The position numbers were made by a program, and so were the translations under genes. From NCBI GenBank assembly GCA_022823085.1, contig JAJDXV010000097.1, positions 1-58,062 on the forward strand: 58,062 bases of DNA. The letters are read 5' to 3'. Below the pieces are notes generated by a model. It saw only the letters and a program-made list of their open reading frames with translations. It ran no database searches and was not told where the DNA came from. Shown here in pieces: positions 7,582 to 16,544 of the stretch. Source of the stretch: Candidatus Poribacteria bacterium (GTDB lineage: Bacteria; Poribacteria; WGA-4E; WGA-3G). Every line of letters starts with the position of its first letter. The first letter of the stretch is position 1.

Positions 7582-8619
7582 ATGAAAGGTTTTAACATTT
7601 TAAACAAATACTTGTGCTTGTTATTAGGACTCCTTCTAATCTGCGGTTGCGGAAGGGTTCAGGACATAACCCGTCCCGAACCATCAAGTACGCCACTCCG
7701 CGTAACCATGATATATCCGAGCGATTGCGTCGGTTCCGCGGCTTACTGTACCGCCTTCCATACCGGTCTCCAGGCTGCAGAGGAAGAACTCGGAATTGCA
7801 CTCACTGAAGTCAACGGTATCGAAAACGATCCTGTAGCGACAGAGATGCTCTTAAGAGAGGCAGCACAAAATTCAGATATTGTTTTGACAGCCGGTTATC
7901 AGATGGGGGACGTGCTCGCTCGTGTGGCTCCCGAATTTCCTGATGTCAAATTTGCGATTTTTGACGTTGTACTCGATATTCCAAATGTGGCTTCTGTGAA
8001 CTATAAATCCAATGAAGGCTCTTTTCTGGTCGGTGCGGTTGCGGGTCTAAAATCGGAAAGCAACAAGATCGGCTATATCGGCGGCGCGGATGTCCCGCTG
8101 CTACACGAATTTGAAGCCGGTTATGTGGCTGGGATTCAGGCAGTCAATCCAGACGCGGATGTTACTGTCGAATACATTAGCGAAGATGCAACAGGGTTCG
8201 GGCTACCAGACAGAGCGAAGGAATTGGCACTCTCACAATATGCAAACGGGATTGATGTGATTTACGTTGCTGCGGGCGGAGCCGGTCAAGGGGTACTTGA
8301 AGCCGCACAAGCAGAACAAAAATTCATCATTTGGGTCGATGCCAACGGCAACCATCTCGCACCAGGACTTGTCTTGACAAGTATGACAAAAGAGATTCCG
8401 ACTTCTGTGGTGCATATCATCCGCGAGGGCATTGAAGGTAATTTTATGGCAGGTGTTCGGTATTTTGGTATCGCAGATGGTGGTGTCAGTTATGCCGTTG
8501 ATGAACACAACCGACCGCTGCTTTCGGAGGACCTCATAGCGACTGTTGAATCGCTGAAAGCGAAAATCATTGCTGGCGAGATTGTCGTTCCAGACACCGT
8601 TTCACTTCCGCGCGAGTAG
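7582..8619 (+). CDS. BMP-family substrate-binding lipoprotein
   Basis: A 345-residue lipoprotein whose signal peptide ends in a lipobox-like LLLICGCG near residue 22. The rest matches the basic membrane protein (BMP, PnrA-like) family of periplasmic-binding folds: VTMIYPSDCVGSAAYCTAFHTGLQ, then the GSFLVGAVAGLKS, IGYIGGADVPLLHEFEAGYVAGI and VDANGNH regions. BMP proteins feed nucleosides or related ligands to ABC importers, but no permease or ATPase gene is adjacent, so it may work with a transporter elsewhere. A strong GGAGGAATT precedes the ATG. It converges on the next gene with a 21-base gap. Confidence 0.88.
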   Translation: MKGFNILNKYLCLLLGLLLICGCGRVQDITRPEPSSTPLRVTMIYPSDCVGSAAYCTAFHTGLQAAEEELGIALTEVNGIENDPVATEMLLREAAQNSDIVLTAGYQMGDVLARVAPEFPDVKFAIFDVVLDIPNVASVNYKSNEGSFLVGAVAGLKSESNKIGYIGGADVPLLHEFEAGYVAGIQAVNPDADVTVEYISEDATGFGLPDRAKELALSQYANGIDVIYVAAGGAGQGVLEAAQAEQKFIIWVDANGNHLAPGLVLTSMTKEIPTSVVHIIREGIEGNFMAGVRYFGIADGGVSYAVDEHNRPLLSEDLIATVESLKAKIIAGEIVVPDTVSLPRE

Positions 8620-8640
8620 TGTCCGGAAAAGGAACAAATC

Positions 8641-9597
8641 CTAATGACCTCTCAGGATTGTCCCCTTCGCACCGACGATCCAACCGGCGTTTTTATTCAG
8701 ATATATGTCCTGCAAATTATATTGCACCGGTGTCGGATAGCGGCGCCACATATTGCCGCCATCTGTTGTGTGAAGGATTAAGCCTTTTTCGCCGACTGCC
8801 CATCCGCGTTTCATATCCCGGAAAGCGACGGCTCGCAACGCCTGGTCCACAGTAGATTTCTGTCGAACCCAGGTCCGTCCGCTGTCAGCAGTGTGCAGGA
8901 TCAGTCCATCCGATCCGACAATCCATCCGTGTGTCGGGTTCGCGAAATAGACTTCAAATAAGTGTTCGTTAGAGGTATCACTTTTTTGTCGAACCCACTG
9001 TTTCCCGCCGTCTCGGGTATGGAGTATTTCAGGGTCTTCGTTTTCGCCACCGCCGCCAACGATCCAGCCGTGGTTGGGATCCACAAAATAGACACCCCAG
9101 AGATGCATCTTGGAAAGATTGCTTTGACTTTCCCATCGGTTCCCACCATCTGTTGTATGGAGAACGGTCCCTGACCCACCGACTGCCCAACCTTCAGCTG
9201 CAGTGATGAAATGCATGTCCAGGATCCCGGGTGGTCTCGGACCGGCAGCACGGACTTGGTGTTGTATGCGCCAAGTGCTACCACTACCGGTATAATAGAC
9301 CTTCCCGATGCTCGTAAGCCAACCGTTATTTGGGGTCGCGAAGTTAACCGCTGTGAATGTGTCTTTCGACACAGATGTTAGATGCCAAGTCATTCCAGCG
9401 TCGGCAGTGGATAGTATTGCGCCGGCAGTTCCGACTGCCCATCCGTGTTTCGTGTCCGCGAAATGCACCCCATACAAGTGTTCGCTTGTACCGCTTTCAA
9501 CCCGTCGCCACTCAAATTGAACCGAATCTTGCGTGCAACCGAGGTAACCAAAGACACCACATAAAACGATAAGTGCGAGGCAGTTTTTCTTTAACAT
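8641..9597 (-). CDS. Ycf48-like beta-propeller lipoprotein
   Basis: About 318 residues from an ATG at 9597; a TTG four codons upstream is less likely. A lipoprotein signal peptide (GYLGC) is followed by six to seven tandem blade motifs of the type HGWAVG..G.ILHT.DGG..W. This is the photosystem II assembly factor Ycf48/HCF136-like propeller, related to BNR and sialidase repeats. Outside phototrophs such proteins are common secreted proteins of unknown role, and nothing here suggests photosynthesis. Transcription probably starts at the consensus promoter at 9653-9681 on the same strand. Confidence 0.9.
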   Translation of the reverse strand: MLKKNCLALIVLCGVFGYLGCTQDSVQFEWRRVESGTSEHLYGVHFADTKHGWAVGTAGAILSTADAGMTWHLTSVSKDTFTAVNFATPNNGWLTSIGKVYYTGSGSTWRIQHQVRAAGPRPPGILDMHFITAAEGWAVGGSGTVLHTTDGGNRWESQSNLSKMHLWGVYFVDPNHGWIVGGGGENEDPEILHTRDGGKQWVRQKSDTSNEHLFEVYFANPTHGWIVGSDGLILHTADSGRTWVRQKSTVDQALRAVAFRDMKRGWAVGEKGLILHTTDGGNMWRRYPTPVQYNLQDIYLNKNAGWIVGAKGTILRGH

Positions 9598-9652
9598 TTT
9601 GACCCCCAAATCAAATTTTTATTGCATCTATTTCTTACGCGTGATACACTAT

Positions 9653-9681
9653 ATTATAGGAAATTCGGGGTAAGTTGTCAA
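9653..9681 (-). promoter_or_regulatory. Consensus sigma-70-type promoter for the Ycf48-like gene
   Basis: Reading leftward, TTGACA (9681-9676) and TATAAT (9658-9653) are separated by exactly 17 bases, a perfect match to the housekeeping consensus, about 56 bases before the start codon at 9597. It is the best promoter match in the window. Confidence 0.75.
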
Positions 9682-9773
9682 GTTTTTATAGAAACCGTTC
9701 TCTTGTAGGCGAGAACTCCGATTCCGGATATAAACGCTTTGAATCGCGATCGCTTTTTGATACGGAGGAGACC

Positions 9774-10559
9774 ATGGATACCCTAAACGACTTTCAATTC
9801 AAACAAAGAAAATACATGCCCAGCTTTCCAAAAGCGAGCGGAAAACCGACTATTTACATCGAAGGATACCCTTGTGAGGACGATGAACCTATGGCAGCAA
9901 CAGGATTTCACGCGGACCAGATTAGAATCTTTGCTGAACAAGTCTCGCGGTACTTTGCGATCAATCCACACATCTATATTGGCGTTGACAGTTTCATTTA
10001 CTACCGCGAAGGCGATATCACAAAGTTTGTTGCCCCCGATGTCTATATTGTCTTTGGTGTTGATAAGTTTCCACAGCGGCGCAGTTTTTACACGTGGTCA
10101 GAGGGTGCCGCCCCTACGGCTATTTTTGAATTTCTTTCCGATTCAACGGCGCATCAGGATCGGAATGAAAAAGTTCAACGCTATCTGAGAGATATGGCGG
10201 CTGAAGAGTATTTCATCCATCAACCGGAGTTGAAAAAGCCTGCGGAGTTTCGGGGGTGGCGACGGGACCCATCAGGTGCTATCGTAGAACTGTCACCGGA
10301 CGCAGAGGGTGGCTTGTTCAGCGAAGCGTTAAATCTCTATTTTCGGTGGGAAGACCAACTGGATACCCACGTAAGGCTTTTACGTCCGTATCTTCCGGAT
10401 GGCACCCCGATTACAACTTCTATGGAAGAACATCACCTTCGCATAGAAGAGACCCAACGGCGAGAGGAAGCAGAAGCACTTGCCGCAGAGGAAATACAAC
10501 GGCGACAGGAAGCAGAAGCTGAACTTGAACGTCTCCGGCGGCAACTCGCTGACCGCTAA
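9774..10559 (+). CDS. Uma2-family PD-(D/E)XK endonuclease with coiled-coil tail
   Basis: About 261 residues from an ATG at 9774 preceded by ACGGAGGAGACC; the frame is open further upstream, but this start has the best ribosome binding site. The central region fits the Uma2 (DUF820) nuclease fold: VAPDVYIVFGVDK, then AIFEFLSDST, HQDRNEKVQRYLRDM and EYFIHQP. The C-terminal 45 residues (from about 215) are charged, with repeated Glu/Ala/Arg, and should form a coiled coil. Uma2 proteins are very numerous in cyanobacteria and similar genomes; most have no known substrate. It is divergent from the Ycf48-like gene. Confidence 0.88.
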   Translation: MDTLNDFQFKQRKYMPSFPKASGKPTIYIEGYPCEDDEPMAATGFHADQIRIFAEQVSRYFAINPHIYIGVDSFIYYREGDITKFVAPDVYIVFGVDKFPQRRSFYTWSEGAAPTAIFEFLSDSTAHQDRNEKVQRYLRDMAAEEYFIHQPELKKPAEFRGWRRDPSGAIVELSPDAEGGLFSEALNLYFRWEDQLDTHVRLLRPYLPDGTPITTSMEEHHLRIEETQRREEAEALAAEEIQRRQEAEAELERLRRQLADR

Positions 10560-10619
10560 AAACTTCTTCTGCTACACTATAGTAATATCCATTATGTCCA
10601 TTAACAAAGGAGATATTCA

Positions 10620-11270
10620 ATGCCAAGGTTTTTGTTACTCGTAGTCCTCTTTTGCTGTTGTCAATCGACAGATGAAACACTTGATATTGTAGAACCTGAA
10701 ATAGAAGAAACCTCTGTTTACGAAACCGTGCCGGTCGCTGCTACTACATTGAAACCAGCTGAAGATTGGCAACACGTTGTCCGACTCAAACGCAACAATC
10801 GTAGCCCTGAGGGGTTCAACGTTATTGACGAAGATATTGATCCACTTGTCGAGGCTTACGTTGCTGGCAAGGATTTTCTCTTTGTTGTTGGTAAAGACAG
10901 GAAGATTGTCAAAAGCTACTACTACTTTGATCAACCCGTATCGCCGGAGATACCTCGCTTTGATGCTGATGGTAATGTAATACCAGAGGGTATCTCTCCA
11001 CTGCAGCACTGGTTCTGGAAGGACCCGCAGGCGTGGTGGATATGGGCAAAGTTCGATTGGACACGAAGGCAAGAAGCAGGCATCGGTTTTGGTGTGTCGT
11101 GGGACGTAAGCCCAGTGCCGATAAACCGTTTCGGTGAACGTTCACCGGATAGGAAATATCTGTTTGCCCCTAACATTGGTGTCACCGTTGAAAATGTTTA
11201 TAGTGTAGGGATTGGCACGAACTCAGAAATAGAAACGGATGATATTTATTTGGACATTTATATCCGATAG
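10620..11270 (+). CDS. Hypothetical secreted protein or lipoprotein
   Basis: A 216-residue protein with a very short hydrophobic start and three consecutive cysteines (LFCCCQS, residues about 10-16), consistent with a lipoprotein signal. The mature part begins with an acidic, low-complexity segment to about residue 50, followed by a folded region rich in Trp and Tyr (for example LQHWFWKDPQAWWIWAKFDW). The family was not recognised. AAAGGAGAT lies at good spacing before the ATG. It ends 18 bases before the leader ORF of the kinase gene and may be in the same transcript. Confidence 0.75.
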   Translation: MPRFLLLVVLFCCCQSTDETLDIVEPEIEETSVYETVPVAATTLKPAEDWQHVVRLKRNNRSPEGFNVIDEDIDPLVEAYVAGKDFLFVVGKDRKIVKSYYYFDQPVSPEIPRFDADGNVIPEGISPLQHWFWKDPQAWWIWAKFDWTRRQEAGIGFGVSWDVSPVPINRFGERSPDRKYLFAPNIGVTVENVYSVGIGTNSEIETDDIYLDIYIR

Positions 11271-11273
11271 AAA

Positions 11274-11286
11274 AAGGAGGTGATCC
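11274..11286 (+). promoter_or_regulatory. Full-length Shine-Dalgarno sequence
   Basis: AAGGAGGTGATCC is the exact complement of the usual 3' end of bacterial 16S rRNA over 13 bases. It is far stronger than any other ribosome binding site in the window. It is positioned for the GTG at 11289 (eight bases after AGGAGG), not for the kinase ATG at 11326. Confidence 0.7.
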
Positions 11287-11288
11287 CC

Positions 11289-11360
11289 GTGAAAACTATA
11301 GATAATTTTCGACATAGCCCTATCTATGAAGCGTGCCATATCCTTCATCATCGGAATTGA
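11289..11360 (+). CDS. Possible 23-residue leader ORF before the amino-sugar kinase
   Basis: A GTG placed ideally after the full-length Shine-Dalgarno sequence reads MKTIDNFRHSPIYEACHILHHRN and stops at 11360. It overlaps the start of the kinase in another frame. It may be a translational-coupling leader that delivers ribosomes to the kinase ATG, which has no ribosome binding site of its own. Alternatively it is the former kinase N-terminus separated by an indel. The short length leaves this uncertain. Confidence 0.35.
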   Translation: MKTIDNFRHSPIYEACHILHHRN

Positions 11361-12246
11361 TGGCGGCGGGACAAGAACTGTCGGTATCTTGACGACAGAA
11401 ACAGGGGAACCCCTTGCACAGGTTGAATCGGGTCCATCAAATTACCACGTCGTTGGCGAGGTAGAAACGCAGGTTGTGTTGGAAAACGTCATCGGTGAAC
11501 TCCGTGAAAAAGCAGGAATTCCGTCAACCGCTTCTATCCGTTTCTGCCTCGGTATGGCAGGTTTGGGACGTGCGGAAGATAAAAGAATAATCGGCAGAAT
11601 TTGTGATGAGCTCGGGATCAGCGGAAACCGTATCCTCACACACGACGCACACATCGCACTCGTTGGTGGCACTGAAAAACAACACGGTGTGATTGTGATC
11701 TCAGGAACCGGTGCTATCGTCTACGGCATCAATGCTGACGGCAGAGAGGCCCGATCGAGTGGATGGGGGTACCTGCTCGGCGATGAAGGCAGCGGTTACG
11801 ACATCGCCATAAAAGGGCTCCGCGCGGTGGTTCGTGCTGCCGACGGTAGAGGCAGCGCCACAGATTTGACAAACCGGATCCTGGATGAACTCGAACTGAA
11901 CGCACCAGATGAACTCATCCGCTGGACACACGCTGTTGGTAGAGATACCATCGCAGAACTCTCTAAAGTCGTCTTTGACGCTGCCCGATCATCGGACACG
12001 ATTGCGGAACAGATTGTTGAGGATGCCACGACTGAACTCGTCTGTGCTGCAAGCAGTGTGATAAAACAGTTAGCATTTGACGGGACGTTTGATATTGTGC
12101 TTAGCGGCGGTAACCTTGTGCATCAACCGATGTTCGCAGAGAAACTCCGCTGTCAATTTGCGCAGCTCGCGCCAAACGCGTCCGTCCATCTACCCATACA
12201 CGATCCAGCATACGGTGCCGTACTGTTAGCGCAAAATAGTTTGTAG
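11326..12246 (+). CDS. BadF/BadG/BcrA/BcrD-type amino-sugar kinase (GlcNAc/MurNAc kinase-like)
   Basis: A 306-residue ASKHA-fold kinase. The phosphate-1 loop FIIGIDGGGTRTVGIL is at residues about 7-22, the central GVIVISGTGAIVYGI and GWGYLLGDEGSGYDIA follow, and the adenosine motif IVLSGGNLVHQ is near residue 260. This matches N-acetylglucosamine kinase-like enzymes, including MurK, which phosphorylates both GlcNAc and MurNAc. The murQ gene follows 14 bases later, so the natural reading is phosphorylation of MurNAc followed by its conversion to GlcNAc-6-phosphate in peptidoglycan recycling. The ATG has no Shine-Dalgarno of its own. Confidence 0.9.
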   Translation: MKRAISFIIGIDGGGTRTVGILTTETGEPLAQVESGPSNYHVVGEVETQVVLENVIGELREKAGIPSTASIRFCLGMAGLGRAEDKRIIGRICDELGISGNRILTHDAHIALVGGTEKQHGVIVISGTGAIVYGINADGREARSSGWGYLLGDEGSGYDIAIKGLRAVVRAADGRGSATDLTNRILDELELNAPDELIRWTHAVGRDTIAELSKVVFDAARSSDTIAEQIVEDATTELVCAASSVIKQLAFDGTFDIVLSGGNLVHQPMFAEKLRCQFAQLAPNASVHLPIHDPAYGAVLLAQNSL

Positions 12247-12260
12247 GAGGACAAGGTATA

Positions 12261-13142
12261 ATTAAAGAAACTGAGCAGCGAAATCCGAATTCTATCGACA
12301 TAGACCTGAAACCGACTTCAGAGATCGTTCGGATCTTTCATGAAGAAGATAAAAAAGCCATCGCAGCAGTAGCGGCGGAGTCCGAAGCAATCGCAGACGC
12401 AATTGATCTGTGCGTCGCCGCGTTTCGAGCCGGTGGCAGATTGTTCTATGTCGGGGCAGGCACAAGTGGCAGGCTCGGCGTATTGGATGCCTCTGAATGT
12501 CCGCCGACCTTTAGCACGCCGCCGGAGATGGTGCAGGGGATTATTGCCGGTGGCGATGTCGCCTTGCGCCGTTCGGTGGAAGGCGAGGAGGACAAACCTG
12601 AACGCGGCGCGGAAGCGATTCGAGAACGCGAACTCACACCGCAAGATATACTCGTCGGCATCGCGAGCAGTGGACGGACACCCTACGTTATAGGTGCATT
12701 GAAGGAAGCGCACGCCATCGGCGCAACGACAATATTCCTCTGCTGTGTACCACCCGCTGCACATCTGAAGGAATTCGTGACACATTTCATTACACCGATT
12801 GTCGGACCGGAGATTATCACCGGATCGACACGTTTGAAAGCCGGAACTGCCACAAAGTTGGTTCTGAATATGCTCACAACCGCTGCGATGATCAAACTCG
12901 GCAAAGTCTACAACAATTTGATGGTCGATGTCCACGCCTCTAACACGAAACTGGTCGCGCGAAGTGTTCGGATCGTTCAAACCGTTACCGGTGTGGATGC
13001 AGCGACAGCCGAGGACGCGCTAACACAGGCAGGCGGACACGCAAAAGTCGCGATCGTAATGCTTGCAAAAGGATTGAACCGAACAGACGCAAACGCACTC
13101 TTAGAAAAGCACTCCGGATTTCTGAGACACATTCTTGAATAG
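12261..13142 (+). CDS. murQ: N-acetylmuramic acid 6-phosphate etherase
   Basis: MurQ removes the lactyl ether from MurNAc-6-phosphate to give GlcNAc-6-phosphate plus D-lactate in the cytoplasm. The family core is clear: TEQRNPNSIDIDL, LFYVGAGTSGRLGVLDASECP, VGIASSGRTPYVIGAL, ITGSTRLKAGTATKLVLNM and NLMVDVHASN, forming a SIS domain. Homology extends upstream of the first ATG, GTG or TTG in frame, up to an AGGAGG at 12245-12250. The only codons at the right spacing are ATA (12258) and ATT (12261). The start is therefore placed at ATT, giving 293 residues, close to E. coli MurQ at 298. It is probably translationally coupled to the kinase 14 bases upstream. Confidence 0.88.
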   Translation: MKETEQRNPNSIDIDLKPTSEIVRIFHEEDKKAIAAVAAESEAIADAIDLCVAAFRAGGRLFYVGAGTSGRLGVLDASECPPTFSTPPEMVQGIIAGGDVALRRSVEGEEDKPERGAEAIRERELTPQDILVGIASSGRTPYVIGALKEAHAIGATTIFLCCVPPAAHLKEFVTHFITPIVGPEIITGSTRLKAGTATKLVLNMLTTAAMIKLGKVYNNLMVDVHASNTKLVARSVRIVQTVTGVDAATAEDALTQAGGHAKVAIVMLAKGLNRTDANALLEKHSGFLRHILE

Positions 13143-13199
13143 AAGTTATGCGATCCTTGTAGACACGTTTTTCAGACGCGTAACCTAAAGGAGAAGTCA

Positions 13200-14150
13200 A
13201 TGGCTACCACAGTTGGGCTTGCCAAAACCGGCAGGCGACGTTCTAACGTCTTTCAGGCGTTGGACAATATACGTGACGACCTCACCCCGAAAGTCCGTGA
13301 ACAGGTGCTGTTGAAACCGAATTTTCTCTCCAGCACAAATCAACTCGCCTCATCTCATGTAGATGCGATGCGGGGCGCGCTGGATTTTCTGTTCAGCACA
13401 CCCGAACCCCCGAAAGAGGTCATCATCGCCGAAGGCGCGAATGAGAAATTCTCTGGGGAGGCGTTCCAAATTTTCGGTTACGAGGCACTTCAAGCGGAAT
13501 ACGATGTCCCGATCCGGCTTGTCGATTTGCATCAAGAGACGGAATGGGAAGAGACGAAAGTCTTTCTCGCCGGACGCGACGAGGAGACCGTCCGTATGCC
13601 GAAGACGGTTCTTGATTGCCCTTGCACGATCTCGGTCGCTATTGCGAAAACGCATGATGCCGGGGTCGTGACACTCGCAATGAAGAATATGATTATGGGC
13701 ACCCTGCATAAAGAGGACCGGATTAAAATGCACGGTTACCATAGCCACGCAGATCGGATGCTACCCCGCGAGGCGCAAACGTTGAACATCAACCTACTCC
13801 GGCTTTCACGGCACCTGAAGCCCGACATCGCTATCGTTGACGGCACTGTCGGACTACAAGGCAACGGACCGGGGGGGACCGATTCCGTTCCGCTCGGTAT
13901 CGCTGTCGTCAGTGGAGATGTATTCGCAGCGGATGCTGTCACAACCAAGGCGATGGGATTTGAACCGTTGGAGATCGGGTTATTCTATTATGCAAATGAG
14001 ATGGGATACGGTGTTGCAGATTTAAGCGACATCGCCATCGCTGGACCCGCCATTGAGAAGGTCGCAACAGCGTTTAAACCGCATGAAACAACTGAACAAC
14101 AGTTCCAGTGGCAGGAAGCGAATCCGGAGGATTACCTCGCTGCTGACTAA
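13200..14150 (+). CDS. DUF362 protein
   Basis: A 316-residue DUF362 protein, with the family regions VLLKPNFLSST near residue 40, VIIAEGAN near 77, AIAKTHDAGVVTLAMKNM near 148-165 and IVDGTVGLQGNGPGGT near 213-228. DUF362 members are often annotated as uncharacterised or iron-sulfur-associated; this one has no ferredoxin domain. AAAGGAGAAG precedes the ATG. It follows murQ by 57 bases, but a functional link is not evident. Confidence 0.88.
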   Translation: MATTVGLAKTGRRRSNVFQALDNIRDDLTPKVREQVLLKPNFLSSTNQLASSHVDAMRGALDFLFSTPEPPKEVIIAEGANEKFSGEAFQIFGYEALQAEYDVPIRLVDLHQETEWEETKVFLAGRDEETVRMPKTVLDCPCTISVAIAKTHDAGVVTLAMKNMIMGTLHKEDRIKMHGYHSHADRMLPREAQTLNINLLRLSRHLKPDIAIVDGTVGLQGNGPGGTDSVPLGIAVVSGDVFAADAVTTKAMGFEPLEIGLFYYANEMGYGVADLSDIAIAGPAIEKVATAFKPHETTEQQFQWQEANPEDYLAAD

Positions 14151-14206
14151 TAACTCGGTTTTATTTATCTAATTTGTCTGAACGAACCACAAGGGAAAAA
14201 TAAAAA

Positions 14207-15103
14207 ATGAAACGTTTCTGTATTATATTTGTCCTATGTTCGCTCATCTTCGCGACACCGGCGTGGGCATGGTGGGGTGGTGGTCACGATATTATGACAC
14301 AGGCAGCTGTCAAATCACTCCCCGATGAGGTCCCCGAATTTTTCCGTAACGCCGGAAAAATGATCGCGCACTGCTCCTACGATCCCGATCTATCTAAGGA
14401 GCGGAGTACCCCGAACGCGCGACAGGCTGAATACGGGGAACACTACATCGATATAGAACTGTTCGGAGAACATCCGATTCCAGATGGACGTGAGGCGCAT
14501 ATTCAACTCTGTGCTGAACTTGGCCTTACACCGCGAGAAGTCGGGACCCTCCCGTACGCTTTGGCTGAATGGACGGACCGACTTGCACTCGCCTTTGCGG
14601 AGTATCGCAAATGGCCAGATAATCCGATGATCCAGGGTAAGTGTTTTGTCTATGCCGGTTTCTTGGCACACTACGCACAGGATATGTGCCAACCGTTGCA
14701 CCTCACCATCCATTTTGATGGGATTAAGCAGGAGGACGGGACACGGCTACACAGAGGTATCCATGAAAAGGTCGATGCCGCTGTTGAGGTGTTGGGATTG
14801 GATCCGATGGAACTCGTGAAAGGACAACACATTGAAGCCGTTGAAGATTTGATGCCCGCAATCATCGAACAGATCAAAGCTGGGCACAGTTTGGTAGGTG
14901 ATGTTTACGAACTTGCAGATGCTTGGCAAGACCTGAAGAACCCGACACCCGCTTTAACCGATTTTGTAAATGACCAAGCGCGTGAGTCAGTGCGTTGGAC
15001 TGCCTCACTCTATTTAACCGCGTGGAAACTCTCTGAAAACGTCAGGCTACCCGGTTGGCTTGACCGCGCCAAAAACGATGCAGACGCATCCCATTCACAG
15101 TAA
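14207..15103 (+). CDS. Secreted S1/P1-nuclease or zinc phospholipase C-like hydrolase
   Basis: A 298-residue protein with a clean signal peptide ending ATPAWA, so the mature protein starts at WWGGGHDIM. In the S1/P1 nuclease and phospholipase C superfamily the N-terminal Trp of the mature protein is itself a zinc ligand, which fits this cleavage. Later His/Asp motifs such as GEHYIDIE and FLAHYAQDMCQPLHLTIH supply the remaining trinuclear zinc ligands. The substrate (single-stranded nucleic acid or phospholipid) cannot be told from sequence. The leader is a variant of the GAACCGCAAGG repeat, with the ribosome binding site AAGGG. Confidence 0.88.
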   Translation: MKRFCIIFVLCSLIFATPAWAWWGGGHDIMTQAAVKSLPDEVPEFFRNAGKMIAHCSYDPDLSKERSTPNARQAEYGEHYIDIELFGEHPIPDGREAHIQLCAELGLTPREVGTLPYALAEWTDRLALAFAEYRKWPDNPMIQGKCFVYAGFLAHYAQDMCQPLHLTIHFDGIKQEDGTRLHRGIHEKVDAAVEVLGLDPMELVKGQHIEAVEDLMPAIIEQIKAGHSLVGDVYELADAWQDLKNPTPALTDFVNDQARESVRWTASLYLTAWKLSENVRLPGWLDRAKNDADASHSQ

Positions 15104-15117
15104 AAGGAGAAATAAAT

Positions 15118-16509
15118 TTGTTACAACAATGGAAACCTGACCCGACTTTTTACCCATCACCCAAGATGGCGATTGAGGCACCTATTGAAGAACTCGCTTA
15201 TGTCGCTGCCCCACGGGATGATGGAAAACCTGATACGATGTGCGTTGTTGACCTCAACGAAGCATCTGATACTTATGGACAAATTATCAATCAATTGGAA
15301 CTCGGCGTTCGTGACGAAATTCACCACTTCGGTTGGAATGCTTGTAGCGCGGCACTCTGTCCGTACGCGCCGCACCCTTACATAGAACGCCGCTACCTCG
15401 TTGTACCAGCACTCCGCGGTTCTCATATCTATATTCTTGATGTGAAACCCGACCCGAAGGCACCGCAGCTCGTTAAGACGCTGACGGCTGATGAAGTTGA
15501 AGATCGATCTGGATATACCCGTCCACATACAGTACATTGTGGACCTGAAGGTATCTATGTGAGTGCTTTGGCTTCAGCCGGTTCAGAAGAAGGTCCTGGT
15601 GGGATTTTCCTCATGGATCATTACAACTTTAATATCCTTGGGCAATGGGAAGTTGAACGCGGCTCTCAATCCCTCTCTTACGATTTCTGGTGGCACTTGG
15701 GCTATGACATCGCTGTTACCAGTGAGTGGGGCTATCCAGGAATGATTGAGAACGGTGTGAGCCTTGAAGATTTAGGCGAGCGAAAATTCGGGCATCAGAT
15801 TCATATTTGGGATATCCGCCATCGGAAGAACATCCAGACGTTGGACCTCGGCGATGACTACCAGATGATCTTGGAACTCCGTCCGGCACACGACCCAACC
15901 AAAGCTTACGGGTTTGTCAATGCTGTACTGAATATGAACGACCTCTCCAGCTCCATCTGGACGTGGTACAAAGATGGAGACGACTGGGGCATCCAAAAGA
16001 TTATTGATATTCCGGCACAAGCACCAGAAAACCCAGATGATCTGCCACCCGCTTTGAAAGATATCGGCATGATTCCGCCCCTTGTTACCGATCACATCCT
16101 CTCGTTGGATGACCGGTTCTTGTACGTCTCTTGTTGGGGTACCGGCGAGTTGTTGCAATACGACGTGTCCGACCCGTTTAATCCGAAGCATACTGGCACT
16201 CTTGAGATCGGTGGGATTACGAAATCGCATCCGCACCCTGCAGCTGGGCCTGTCAGTGGTGGCCCGCAGATGGTTGAATTAAGCCGCGACGGCAAACGCC
16301 TCTATTTCACGAATTCTCTCTACGTCGCCTGGGATAACCAGTTCTACCCGGACGGCGCAAATGGATGGATGGTGAAAGCTGATGTGAACGTGGAAGATGG
16401 TGGACTCGAATTCGATCCGAACTTCTTCGTAGGTTTCGGTGACAGTCGCGCCCATCAGATTCGCTTGCAAGGCGGCGATAGCTCATCCGATACTTTCTGT
16501 TATTCGTAG
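15118..16509 (+). CDS. Selenium-binding protein SBP56 / methanethiol oxidase family
   Basis: A 463-residue SBP56-family beta-propeller starting at TTG with AAAGGAGAA upstream. Family landmarks include the HHFGWNACSAALC region (residues about 75-87), where eukaryotic members have the selenium/copper-associated cysteines, then ERRYLVVP, RPHTVHCGPEGIYVSAL, SYDFWWH and SLDDRFLYVSCWGTGEL. Bacterial homologs include copper-dependent methanethiol oxidases that yield formaldehyde, sulfide and hydrogen peroxide. It follows the S1/P1-like gene by 14 bases. No signal peptide is seen. Confidence 0.9.
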   Translation: MLQQWKPDPTFYPSPKMAIEAPIEELAYVAAPRDDGKPDTMCVVDLNEASDTYGQIINQLELGVRDEIHHFGWNACSAALCPYAPHPYIERRYLVVPALRGSHIYILDVKPDPKAPQLVKTLTADEVEDRSGYTRPHTVHCGPEGIYVSALASAGSEEGPGGIFLMDHYNFNILGQWEVERGSQSLSYDFWWHLGYDIAVTSEWGYPGMIENGVSLEDLGERKFGHQIHIWDIRHRKNIQTLDLGDDYQMILELRPAHDPTKAYGFVNAVLNMNDLSSSIWTWYKDGDDWGIQKIIDIPAQAPENPDDLPPALKDIGMIPPLVTDHILSLDDRFLYVSCWGTGELLQYDVSDPFNPKHTGTLEIGGITKSHPHPAAGPVSGGPQMVELSRDGKRLYFTNSLYVAWDNQFYPDGANGWMVKADVNVEDGGLEFDPNFFVGFGDSRAHQIRLQGGDSSSDTFCYS

Positions 16510-16544
16510 GAATTTCGTAGCGGTTCGGAATTAATACAAGGCAT

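Noticed and set aside
8641..9597. Photosystem II assembly role for the Ycf48-like protein
   Set aside because: No photosynthesis genes in the window, and the fold is frequent in non-phototrophs.
12318..12980. 220-codon open frame antisense to murQ
   Set aside because: It mirrors the codon bias of murQ, has no recognisable domain and lacks a ribosome binding site.
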